From the NCBI GenBank assembly GCA_027858295.1, contig JAQICZ010000016.1:1-38581 (forward strand): DNA of 38,581 nucleotides, read 5' to 3'. A model generated the notes under the pieces. That model searched no databases. It was not told where the DNA came from and saw only the letters and a list, made by a program, of their open reading frames with translations. Numbering within the stretch: position 1 is the stretch's first letter; each line of letters starts with the position of its first letter. This DNA is from Nanobdellota archaeon (GTDB lineage: Archaea; Nanobdellota; Nanobdellia; Pacearchaeales; GW2011-AR1). Position numbers and translations under genes: made by a program. Below, one piece after another: positions 31,708-38,581 of this stretch.

Positions 31708-31962
31708 AGCAATCTTTTAGATATAACTTGATTTAACACTTCTCTGTCATCACGAGCCATTCCCGAAATCGCGAAGCGATTCATATTAATTCAACTGCCT
31801 TTTGCCCTAGATTAATTAAACATATCAATCTGAGGCCCAGCTTCCCCCATCGGGTCATCCCTTGTGGAAGGCCCAGCTTCCCCCATCGGGTCATGCCACT
31901 GGTACCTTTGTTTTTCTTTCCCTCTCAATTAATTCTTTAAAGTCTAACCTCCTACCTTACCC
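31708..31962. repeat. Spacer with T module and doubled G module
   Basis: 31743-31800 is a T module with ATCGC-GAA-GCGAT. 31832-31908 holds two G units in tandem: the block GCCCAGCTTCCCCCATCGGG-TCAT occurs twice, 30-36 nt apart. No gene until 31963. Confidence 0.65.
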
Positions 31963-32121
31963 ATGGATTCAATACTATTATTCTCATTAAGTGTAACTGC
32001 CTTTGGCTTCGCAGGCTGGACTCTAAGCCAAAGAAAACATCTCTCAAAAAAAGACTTCAACAAAAATCTGATTCTTGAGATAGCAATTGGAGCCCTTGCC
32101 TTATTCTTTGCTATCAGATAA
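31963..32121 (+). CDS. Small membrane protein (52 aa)
   Basis: Starts MDSILLFSLSVTAFGFAGW, a hydrophobic helix, followed by a basic loop (SQRKHLSKKDFNKN) and a second helix (LILEIAIGALALFFAIR). It has the positive-inside pattern of a two-helix membrane protein. No family known. It lies alone between repeats. Codon use is ordinary; a short unannotated real gene is more likely than chance because the helix-loop-helix pattern is regular. Confidence 0.5.
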   Translation: MDSILLFSLSVTAFGFAGWTLSQRKHLSKKDFNKNLILEIAIGALALFFAIR

Positions 32122-32638
32122 AACCACCATTAACTTTGTCCAAAAGACTCAACATATTAACAGCAATTGAGAAATCATCAAATATATTCCATGCTCCCAG
32201 CGGAGCGACTAATTCAACTTGTCCGAAACAAACTAAACATATCAATTTGCCCGACTTCTTCTTCAATCTGCCCATATCAATCTGCTCTCATCCTCCAATC
32301 TACCTTCGCAAGCTCAGCAATTAAGACATAATATGGTAAACCATACTTTTACTTAGCTCCAAATAATTTGGAGAGTAAAAACATTATCCACTGCGTTAGC
32401 AGGCATCGTGTGTTAAACTAAATCTCAATTGTTCCATATGTTAAAACCAGTTGAGAAGCTGTCTACAACAATCCCCGAAGCCGAAGGCTAACATTAATTC
32501 AATATCCTTGCTTTCTGCCCTAAGCAAACTAAGCATACCAATCGACCCCTCCCCGTAAACCGCAAATCGTCAACCGTCAACTGTCAACCGTAAACCCCTT
32601 CCCCAAATCTTTAAATAAGAACATTCATTATTTCTATT
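32122..32638. repeat. Repeat-filled spacer (T, S/H, heptamers)
   Basis: No gene. 32192-32240 T hairpin (CAGCGGAG) and tail. 32302-32418 S repeat with the 50-bp H insert at 32333-32382; the tip loop is TAA instead of GAA in the copies at 4852 and 19008. 32462-32512 T module with AGCC-GAA-GGCT. 32556-32596 heptamers (TAAACCG, TCAACCG, TCAACTG). A TTTAAATAA box near 32610 probably serves the PC4-like gene. Confidence 0.8.
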
Positions 32639-33013
32639 ATGGAAAAAGACATCGGAAAAATCACAAAAAGAGATGACACAGATATTCTCTTAAGAATCGA
32701 TGACTTTGCAGATAAACGAGGATTTACTATCCGAGAATTTGTAACATCAGAAAGATATACTGGGTTTACAAAAGCTGGGGTAAGAATTTTGTCAAAAGAT
32801 TGGCAAAAATTCAAAGAAATGATAAATTCTGTTAAGGACGAGGACATGGTAGATCCAAATGCCGACTCCCAAGCTGACGCACAAGCAGCAATGCAAGCAG
32901 AAGCAATGGCGGCAGCACAAGCCGAAGCAGAAACAGAACCCTCATCTGAAAAACCTTCAAAAGAAGAACTTCCAAAAGAAGCTCCTTCGAAAGAAGAACT
33001 CCCAGATTATTAA
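32639..33013 (+). CDS. PC4/YdbC-like single-stranded nucleic-acid-binding protein
   Basis: 124 aa. The first 65 residues read as a transcriptional-coactivator PC4 domain: beta strands DTDILLRIDDFADKRG, FTIREFVTSERYTGFT, then TKAGVRILSKDWQKFKEMI, where the (T/K)KxGxxL...W..LK end is the family hallmark. PC4 domains form dimers that bind ssDNA and help transcription or repair. The remaining 55 residues are low-complexity: Gln/Ala/Met/Glu-rich, then Pro-Ser-Lys-Glu repeats ending in LPDY, probably disordered. Start follows a TTTAAATAA box. Member identity is good, precise role unknown. Confidence 0.82.
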   Translation: MEKDIGKITKRDDTDILLRIDDFADKRGFTIREFVTSERYTGFTKAGVRILSKDWQKFKEMINSVKDEDMVDPNADSQADAQAAMQAEAMAAAQAEAETEPSSEKPSKEELPKEAPSKEELPDY

Positions 33014-33108
33014 GCAAAGTCAGAACATTCTATTAAAGTATTCTATAGATAAAACTAGAAGCTTCCAAAACAACATTTTTATTTTTTTATAATTTATTAA
33101 ATATATTT

Positions 33109-33536
33109 GCTTCTTTTCCCAAATTTGATCAAAAATATAGTTATTGATAAAAGATGAGTTGTTAAGTTAAAGGCATATTAGGAGTATATTATTTATGAAG
33201 AAGTTATTAACATTTCCAACAATTACTTACTTTGCTCTGTCTGAGACACAATATTTGTCCCCGACGGCCTGAGTATTAGGTTCTAGCACAAGGGTTTACC
33301 CGTGAGTCGATAATTAAAGTGAGGCCCAGCTTCTAATGTTGGGTCATGCCATTGGTATCTTTATTCTGGTGCCTTCTCTATTCAATCTATTGAAGGAATA
33401 AATCCCGAAGCGATTTATGTTAGTAGAGGTACTTGTGAAACGGCGGCAACGAAGGTATATTTTGCCTTTTGTATAGCTAATTATTCAACATATTAATAAA
33501 TTTAACTTTTTAATTAATCAAAATTGGGAGAAGAGC
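33109..33536. repeat. X element copy 2, complete, with nested G and R modules
   Basis: Begins GCTTCTTTTCCCAAATTTGA and ends with the inverted form (33517-33536). ATATATTT stands on both sides (33101-33108 and 33538-33545), like a target-site duplication. A G module (33321-33360) and an R module (33401-33450) are nested inside; copies 1 and 3 lack these at the same places. No coding frame. The right end lies 35 nt before the ATP-grasp gene. Confidence 0.7.
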
Positions 33537-33571
33537 CATATATTTATATTCTATATAAACCAAGGTAGGAT

Positions 33572-34516
33572 ATGAAAAGAATCTCTCGTAATATTATTAT
33601 GTGGTTAAAAGAGCCAACAGAAGGTCTTAATACAAATTTTATTAATAAGAAATCAAAAGCTTACCATAAATTCTTCAACAAGATAAACAAGAGAGACAAT
33701 TTTCGTTTTGGATATGGTTTAAACTCTTATGAGGGAAAAGGAATATTCAACAATGTGGCTATTTATAAAAACAATAAAATTATTAGAACCAAAGAAAAAT
33801 TTAAAGCAGATGTAATTTATCAATATTCCTCCATTGCACCAATTGGATTAAAAACAAAGCCGGCGATAATGACAAATTCTTCAGAATTTAGGGAATTTTG
33901 TATAAAAATAAATGCATATAATTATATGCCTCAGTTTTTTCCAAGAACTTTTTTAGTTAAAACTAAAAAAGAGATGACAGAAGCCATTAAAAAAATAGCT
34001 ACAGATAAGGTAGTACTAAAACCAAATTATGGAAAAAATGGTGAGGATGTAAATATTTTTGAAAAATCCAGAATAAACCTAAATTTAATTCCATTAAATA
34101 AATTGCATTCTGGTGGATTTCTAGTTCAAGAGTTTATTGACACTAGCAAAGGTATCCCTAAAATTGCCAAATCTCACCATGATTTAAGAATTATAACTCA
34201 TGGAAACAAAATTTCACTTTGCCATATCCGTCAACCCCAAACAGGAAGTTTGATTGGGAATTCACATAAAGGTGCTTCAATTAAAGAAATCCAAATTGAT
34301 AAAATTCCAAAATTCATCTTAAATTTTTACAAAGAAGTTCACAAAAAAATCATCAAAAAGTATCCAAATCCATTATATAGTATGGATCTCGGAGTTGGAG
34401 ATGATGGTCCAAAGCTCATAGAGTTAAATTCCCATACTGCTTTTCCAGGAGACAATTTCAAATGCATGAATATATTTATAGATAATCTAATAGAACATTT
34501 GGAAAACATCAAATAA
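33572..34516 (+). CDS. ATP-grasp domain protein (RimK/glutathione-synthetase-like)
   Basis: 314 aa. The ATP-grasp fold is visible: first ATP-binding strand VVLKPNYGKNGEDV (about residue 148-161), the second strand with FLVQEFI, then an Arg/Asp-rich SHHDLRIITHGNKIS, and the metal-binding end YSMDLGVGDDGPKLIELNSH with Glu and Asn at the usual sites. Such enzymes join a carboxylate (via acyl phosphate) to an amine or thiol. The first 60 residues are a basic extension. The following DUF5680-like gene is 30 nt away and likely in the same operon. Product unknown. AAGGTAGG before the ATG may be the ribosome site. Confidence 0.8.
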   Translation: MKRISRNIIMWLKEPTEGLNTNFINKKSKAYHKFFNKINKRDNFRFGYGLNSYEGKGIFNNVAIYKNNKIIRTKEKFKADVIYQYSSIAPIGLKTKPAIMTNSSEFREFCIKINAYNYMPQFFPRTFLVKTKKEMTEAIKKIATDKVVLKPNYGKNGEDVNIFEKSRINLNLIPLNKLHSGGFLVQEFIDTSKGIPKIAKSHHDLRIITHGNKISLCHIRQPQTGSLIGNSHKGASIKEIQIDKIPKFILNFYKEVHKKIIKKYPNPLYSMDLGVGDDGPKLIELNSHTAFPGDNFKCMNIFIDNLIEHLENIK

Positions 34517-34546
34517 ATTTATTAACGCCATAATCTTTCTATTGAT

Positions 34547-35026
34547 ATGGACAAAGAATCTTTCTTGAAATTCCTTGCAAAAGCTCATAAAAATACTTAT
34601 GCTGCTCCAAAAGAAATAAAATTAAAATATAAATGTGAAACACCAATTCTCCCAAATCATAAAGATTACGAGTTTACAGATGGCGACTTTAGATATCATG
34701 ATTCTTATGCAGGTAATTCATGGGCCCCAGGAAGAGAGGTTGTTTTCTTTAGAAATAAAGCAGTATGGTGCATGTCATATCAAGGCCAAACCAATGAAGA
34801 TTTGTCAGAAGATTTCATTGATCGAACTTTTGAATTTCTAAAAAAAGCATTAATGAACTTTAATGAAAGCATGCCGTTTAGAGGTCCAAAAGAATTTTCA
34901 GATGGAGACTTTAGATATACATTTGAGCTGGAAGGAACTTATAAATACTTCAAAGGTCAAGAAAGAATTTTATATAAAAACAAGAGCGTCTTCTTTCAGG
35001 ATGTAATGGGCTCATTGATAAAGTAG
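34547..35026 (+). CDS. DUF5680-like protein
   Basis: 159 aa. The two-part pattern is clear: FLAKAHKNTYAAP, then FTDGDFRYHDSYAGNSWAPG, VWCMSYQGQ, later FRGPKEFSDGDFRYTFELEG and FKGQERILYKNKSVFFQDVMGSLIK. This is the style of DUF5680 proteins, where two related beta-rich halves each carry a (D/S)GD(F/Y)xY phrase. No biochemical function is established for the family. It follows the ATP-grasp gene by 30 nt, so a shared operon is plausible. TAG stop. Confidence 0.8.
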   Translation: MDKESFLKFLAKAHKNTYAAPKEIKLKYKCETPILPNHKDYEFTDGDFRYHDSYAGNSWAPGREVVFFRNKAVWCMSYQGQTNEDLSEDFIDRTFEFLKKALMNFNESMPFRGPKEFSDGDFRYTFELEGTYKYFKGQERILYKNKSVFFQDVMGSLIK

Positions 35027-35104
35027 ATCTAATATCTCTTGATAACATTTAATATAACTATCACTAACCAACAATACACGTGCTTCTGCCAGCGGAGATA
35101 ATTC

Positions 35105-35202
35105 AAAATTTATATGAGCGGAGCGAACAATTTTTCAGGTTATGTAAGTTATGTTGAGATTTAGAAATAATTGTGTTTTTGGTCAAAATTGGGAGAAGAA
35201 GC
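35105..35202. repeat. X element right-end fragment
   Basis: GAGCGGAGCGAA at about 35115, then a region that ends in TCAAAATTGGGAGAAGAAGC (35183-35202), matching the right end of copies 2 and 3. The left part of the element is not present. It lies between the DUF5680-like gene (+) and the convergent ZIP gene (-). Confidence 0.55.
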
Positions 35203-35228
35203 ATTTTTTTTATAAATTTAAAACTAAT

Positions 35229-35960
35229 TTATATACCCAAAAGATGCAAAAACAATTTCATTAAAATCATACTAAATACAAACACAATAGCTTCCAATAC
35301 TCTCTTCTTTCTATCTTTAGTACTATGTAACTCTGGTATAATATCTGATAAAGAAATATACAAAAATCCTCCAGCAGCAATTAGAACAGCATAAGGTATA
35401 ACAACTTCAACAGATTTAAGTGCATAATAACCAATAATACCTCCAGCTATAGCAGACAAAGCTGAAGCAAAATTAAGTTTAATAGCTTGCCATTTTGAAT
35501 ATCCACTATGCAATAGAACTGCAAAGTCTCCAAACTCTTGAGGAATCTCGTGAATAATTACAAGCAATGTCGTAACAAGTCCAATTTTATAATCTAACAT
35601 AAATGAACTAGCAATTAAAAGACCATCAACAAAATTATGTACAAAATCTCCAGTAAAAATCAAAACACCTGCTGGTTTCTTCCCACAAACTTCTTTTCCA
35701 CAATGATGCCAGTGAATAAAAGTTTCTATTAAGAAAAAAATACCAACACCAAGAACAACAAACATTAATCCAAACTGCAAATCAGACACTTCACTTAATG
35801 CCTCAGGAATTAAATCAAAAAATGCAGCTGCAATCATACTTCCAGCGGCAAAGGCAATAAAATAATTAATAAAACTTTTAATTTTATTACCCGTCAAAAT
35901 AAGTCCAACTAAACTAATCAGACTTACAACAAATGTAGCTAAAATTATAGTAAATAACAT
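35229..35960 (-). CDS. ZIP-family metal transporter
   Basis: 243 aa, seven to eight membrane helices. Metal-site motifs are present in helix 4 (HNFVDGLLIASSF) and helix 5 (HEIPQEFGDFAVLLHSG), where His, Asp and Glu line the Zn/Fe path. Between helices 3 and 4 a cytosolic loop contains HWHHCGKEVCGKKP, a His/Cys metal-sensing type loop. It takes up zinc or another divalent ion. It is divergent from a Fur-family gene across a 55-nt spacer with an inverted repeat, suggesting metal-responsive control. Confidence 0.94.
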   Translation of the reverse strand: MLFTIILATFVVSLISLVGLILTGNKIKSFINYFIAFAAGSMIAAAFFDLIPEALSEVSDLQFGLMFVVLGVGIFFLIETFIHWHHCGKEVCGKKPAGVLIFTGDFVHNFVDGLLIASSFMLDYKIGLVTTLLVIIHEIPQEFGDFAVLLHSGYSKWQAIKLNFASALSAIAGGIIGYYALKSVEVVIPYAVLIAAGGFLYISLSDIIPELHSTKDRKKRVLEAIVFVFSMILMKLFLHLLGI

Positions 35961-35990
35961 ATTGATATAAAAATAAATTTATTTATATAC

Positions 35991-36015
35991 CTTATTGACT
36001 TTGATTATCAATAAG
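35991..36015. promoter_or_regulatory. Inverted repeat in the ZIP/Fur divergent promoter
   Basis: CTTATTGA (35991-35998) and TCAATAAG (36008-36015) are perfect inverse complements; inside the right half TTGATTATCAA (36001-36011) is a second 5-1-5 palindrome. Fur/Zur operators typically have TGAxxATxxTCA-type symmetry. The repeat directly abuts the chosen Fur-family ATG and lies 31 nt from the ZIP start, so one protein could control both genes. Confidence 0.6.
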
Positions 36016-36387
36016 ATGAAAAGAAATACCTGGCAATCAGAGAGAATACAAGAAGAATTAGATAAAATAGATACCTTTTTTACAGCCGAAGATCTACATG
36101 AAAAATTAAAAGAAGATAACATAGGCATTGCAACTATTTATCGTTTCCTAAAAGAAAAAAAAGACAAATCGATATTCCAATATACTTGCAATAGAAAACA
36201 AACATTCTCAAAAGAGAACAGGAGTCATTGTCACTTTACTTGCGAAAAAACTGGCAAGGTAACACATTTTAATATAGATTCACTTGATTTTTTAAAAAAC
36301 AAAATTCCAGGTTCAATAAAAAGTTTTCAATTAGAAGTTCGAGGCGTCTGTGACTCTTGCTCGGAAAAAGACAATAAAAACCTTTAA
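36016..36387 (+). CDS. Fur-family transcriptional regulator
   Basis: 123 aa, small for the family. The N-terminal winged helix is FFTAEDLHEKLKEDNIGIATIYRFLKEKK, with the Fur phrase (I/A)xxTxYRxL. The dimerisation half has SHCHFTCEKTGKVTHF, where the usual zinc pair CxxC is partly lost (C-E-K-T), and a C-terminal GVCDSCSEK pair that is kept. The metal site is therefore unusual: only one full CxxC remains. I use ATG 36016, which sits immediately after the operator-like repeat (leaderless from TATA near 35985). The frame from 35995 would start within the promoter. Regulates the divergent ZIP gene and itself, probably. Confidence 0.85.
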   Translation: MKRNTWQSERIQEELDKIDTFFTAEDLHEKLKEDNIGIATIYRFLKEKKDKSIFQYTCNRKQTFSKENRSHCHFTCEKTGKVTHFNIDSLDFLKNKIPGSIKSFQLEVRGVCDSCSEKDNKNL

Positions 36388-36411
36388 AATATAAAATATC
36401 ATATATTAATT

Positions 36412-36750
36412 ATGAAAAAGGGTGTTAAGTCTCAACTAGTTGTTGGAAGCATTATAATAATAGTTTTAGCAATTTTATTATGGCCCTCCGCTCCAAAACC
36501 AGTGACTGATATTGAAGTCGCAAAATGCATAGGAGAAAAATCAACACTTTATGTTCAATTAGGATGCTCCCATTGTATAGAACAAGAAGAAATGTTCGGA
36601 GATAATTTTCAATACCTAAATACAATTGATTGCTTCTACGAAAGTGAAAAATGTGCAGAAGTTACAGGAACTCCAATGTGGAAAATAGGAATGAGAAAAA
36701 TTTCAGGAGTTCAAACAATAGAACAATTGAGGGCTTTAACAAACTGTTAA
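36412..36750 (+). CDS. Membrane-anchored thioredoxin-like protein
   Basis: 112 aa. A basic start and one hydrophobic helix (about residues 9-24) anchor it, followed by a short thioredoxin-like domain: LYVQLGCSHCIEQEEMF with a CSHC active site, and the cis-Pro loop VTGTPMWKIG. The fold is shortened relative to thioredoxin. Such a protein, facing outside, would exchange disulfides. The CcdA gene follows with 1 nt between the stop and its ATG, so the pair is co-translated and CcdA probably passes electrons to it. Unpaired cysteines at C-terminus (LTNC) and in DCFYESEKC are also present. Confidence 0.82.
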   Translation: MKKGVKSQLVVGSIIIIVLAILLWPSAPKPVTDIEVAKCIGEKSTLYVQLGCSHCIEQEEMFGDNFQYLNTIDCFYESEKCAEVTGTPMWKIGMRKISGVQTIEQLRALTNC

Positions 36751-36751
36751 A

Positions 36752-37447
36752 ATGTCAGAATTATTAAGAATAACCGGACTAGCACTTGCAGACTCAGTAA
36801 ATCCCTGTGCAATAGCAGTTCTAACAATGGTTCTCGTCTCCATTCTAGTAAATAATCCAAAAGATAAAAAGAAAGTTCTATTCTCAGGCCTAGCCTTCGT
36901 TGCAGCTGTTTTTGTAAGTTATCTATTCTACGGAACAATCATAGTTCAACTATTCAAATCAATGGACGCCTTTCTAAGAGTCTCCTCAGTATATGTAAAT
37001 AAAGGCCTTGCACTTCTAGCAATCGGAATTGGAATACTAAACGTAAAAGATTACTTCAGTTACAAAAAAGGGTCCTTCGCAACAGAAATGCCTTTATTCA
37101 TGAGACCAAGAGTAAAGAAATTTATTCAAGAAATAACCTCACCAAAAGGAGCCTTTACAGTAGGATTCATCGTAACATTATTCCTACTACCTTGCACAAT
37201 GGGCCCATACATCGCAGCAGCAGGAACACTAGCAACTCTATCCTTCATAAAAATAATCCCATGGTTAATTTATTACAATATCCTCTTCGTCCTACCAATG
37301 TTAGCAATAACCTTCCTAGTATACTGGGGCTTCAAAGAAGTCGACGAAGTTGCTGGCTGGAAAGAAAGAAACATTAAAAAATTACACCTAATCGCAGGAA
37401 TTTTATTAATTGTAGTAGGAATCTTAATCTTCAAAGGATTGTTGTAA
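36752..37447 (+). CDS. CcdA/DsbD-type thiol-disulfide membrane protein
   Basis: 231 aa, six hydrophobic helices. The two family motifs with redox cysteines are SVNPCAIAVL (helix 1) and LLPCTMGPYIAAAGT (helix 4); these two Cys form the disulfide that shuttles reducing power from cytosolic thioredoxin to outside partners. The protein is in the size range of CcdA, without DsbD's extra domains. It sits in an operon with the thioredoxin-like gene just upstream (1-nt gap). The likely final target is that anchored protein. All key residues are kept. Confidence 0.9.
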   Translation: MSELLRITGLALADSVNPCAIAVLTMVLVSILVNNPKDKKKVLFSGLAFVAAVFVSYLFYGTIIVQLFKSMDAFLRVSSVYVNKGLALLAIGIGILNVKDYFSYKKGSFATEMPLFMRPRVKKFIQEITSPKGAFTVGFIVTLFLLPCTMGPYIAAAGTLATLSFIKIIPWLIYYNILFVLPMLAITFLVYWGFKEVDEVAGWKERNIKKLHLIAGILLIVVGILIFKGLL

Positions 37448-37512
37448 ATTTCATATGTGAGTATTCGCTTTTATTTATAAAAAAAACTCTTCAATATAAT
37501 CTGAAAATTTTA

Positions 37513-38466
37513 TTAAAATGGTAATGTTTTAACATATTTTTCATCTTCCAAAAGGAGTAGTTTTGATGAAACTATATTTGTGTCTAATTTTGATTTAACA
37601 TTCCTTATTCCTTCTCTTAATTCTGAATCTTCTTTGTAGAGGAATTGTATTATTGTATTATTTTCTCCATAATTAAATGACAGAGCATTTATGGTTTTGT
37701 GGTTTTTGCAGAATTGTTTTATATTTTTTATGGTTTCATTTGATATTTCTTTTAGATTTAGAATTAGATTTGCAAATCTATATCCAAATTTTTCATGATT
37801 AAATAGGATTCTATTTCCTAAAATTATTTCTTTCTTTTTTAGTTGATTTAATTTATATAAGGCAAGTTCTGCTGATATCTTCAAGGACTTTGCAATATCA
37901 ATAATTTTTATTCTTCCATCTTCTTCTAATAATTTTAAGATTAATTTTTCTTGAGAGGATATACTTAATGGAAGAATATTGTTTATTTGATAAGTATTTT
38001 CTTTAATTTTGAGGTCCCAGTTTTTTAGAGGGTAAAACTCTATATCAAATCTTTTCATTATTGAGTAATTTTTTATCTTTTCTGAGTTTTCTTTTATGAA
38101 GTCAAATAATATTTCATTGAATTCTGGTTCATCTTTTGTTAAGATATTTACGAATAGATCGTTTTCTGTTAATGATTCTCCAATAGATATAGTATTCTTT
38201 AGTTTTTCCAATTTGTCTTTTATTTGTCTTTTATCTTTTGTTAAATTAAGCTTTATTAAAACCGTATAGAATTCATTAAAACCTAATTTTGGGTAATTAT
38301 AGATTGTTCAAAATTTTATTATTAGTCCTTCTTTTTCGTATTTTTTTATCCTATATTCAACTTGGTCTCTTGATAGATTTGTAGCCTTTGCTATTTTTGA
38401 TAAAGGCTCTCTGAAATTGTGATATAGGTATGTTATTAGTTTTTTATCTACTGTGTCTAGGTTCAT
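37513..38466 (-). pseudogene. Tandem Lrp/AsnC-type regulator with in-frame TGA at codon 53
   Basis: Reading from ATG 38466 gives a first winged-helix (DKKLITYLYHNFREPLSKIA, then KATNLSRDQVEYRIKKYEKEG), then LIIKF, TGA (38308-38310), TIYNYPKLGF and an intact frame to TAA at 37513, 318 codons in all. A second helix-turn-helix (SSQEKLILKLLEEDGRIKIIDIAK) and a RAM-like end follow, so the protein has two Lrp units in tandem, a layout common in this archaeal group. TGA sits where homologous proteins often have an aromatic residue (GF[Y/W]T). It may be a nonsense mutation, an error or readthrough. An annotation that starts at the TTG 38211 would lose the first HTH. Confidence 0.75.
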
Positions 38467-38581
38467 AGAACTTTATGGAGATAATAGTTTATTAATATTC
38501 CTAAAAGAGTAAATTATTAATATATATTACTTATTTTATCAGGAAAATAGAGAAAGAGAATTTAAGATTGTTGATTAATAA
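38467..38581. other. Upstream end of the window
   Basis: AT-rich sequence before the Lrp gene. A TATA-like AATATTAATAA on the minus strand near 38490-38500 may be its promoter. No other feature seen. Confidence 0.3.

Noticed and set aside
35173-35394. 73-aa plus-strand ORF
   Set aside because: It is an antisense shadow of the ZIP gene's 3' end plus the X-element end.

Overview
This window looks like a piece of the chromosome of an uncultivated, small-genomed archaeon, most likely of the Pacearchaeota/Woesearchaeota side of DPANN. The basis is: AT-rich DNA; archaeal information genes (ribosomal protein S10, archaeal-type TruD, a PC4-like protein, tandem Lrp-type HTH proteins); TATA boxes about 20-30 nt before many start codons with little or no leader; strong GGAGG sites on a few genes; and many gene families shared with bacteria (RadC, malic enzyme, PEP synthase, bacterial-type SerRS, cyclophilins). 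The lineage is inferred, not tested. I see no phage, integrase, transposase, rRNA or CRISPR array.

Layout. 1-4528: malic enzyme (-), RadC (+) between two heptamer-repeat arrays, and a UvrD/Rep-type helicase. 4529-9240: a small membrane protein with a secreted protein, tRNA-Asp(GTC), a 360-aa protein of unknown role and a membrane protein. 9366-18816: SerRS, a CPA2 antiporter with a TrkA-N domain, S10, a zinc-ribbon protein, an alpha/beta hydrolase, a nitroreductase, PEP synthase and a P-loop kinase. 19315-25337: a YkgJ-type cysteine-cluster protein, two tandem CxxC-x17-CxxC proteins, a strongly structured RNA-like element, a membrane-anchored cyclophilin, a BASS-type transporter, TruD and a secreted protein. 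25613-31707: an SDR epimerase, an orphan, a second cyclophilin, an ITPase, a DedA/VTT membrane protein broken by an in-frame TAG, and a MutS-like ATPase. 31963-38581: a PC4-like protein, an ATP-grasp enzyme, a DUF5680-like protein, a ZIP transporter divergent from a Fur-family regulator, a thioredoxin-like/CcdA pair, and a tandem Lrp-type regulator broken by an in-frame TGA.

The most unusual part is the spacer DNA. Nearly every large gap is built from a few recurring palindromic modules that nest in one another. I call them X (MITE-like, inverted ends, one copy with 8-bp flanking direct repeats), S/H (a repeat with or without an exact 50-bp hairpin insert), G (two short covarying hairpins), R (hairpins plus a conserved GTTAGNAGAGGTACT core), T (a small variable hairpin followed by a conserved AT-rich tail) and TCAACTG-type heptamer arrays. 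One R module lies inside the truD reading frame and is translated. Stem arms often change together between copies while pairing is kept, so structure rather than sequence seems to be maintained.

A separate single-copy element at 21247-21386 has an 11-bp closing stem, an inner junction, three hairpins all capped by C(UUCG)G, and a T-run at its end. It is the best candidate here for an undescribed structured RNA.

Metabolic logic: malic enzyme and PEP synthase together allow malate to pyruvate to PEP. The ZIP/Fur pair suggests metal-controlled uptake, and the thioredoxin-like/CcdA pair suggests thiol redox transfer across the membrane. All 39 genes placed with fair confidence end in TAA (30) or TAG (9) and none in TGA, which gives the in-frame TGA of the Lrp gene extra interest.
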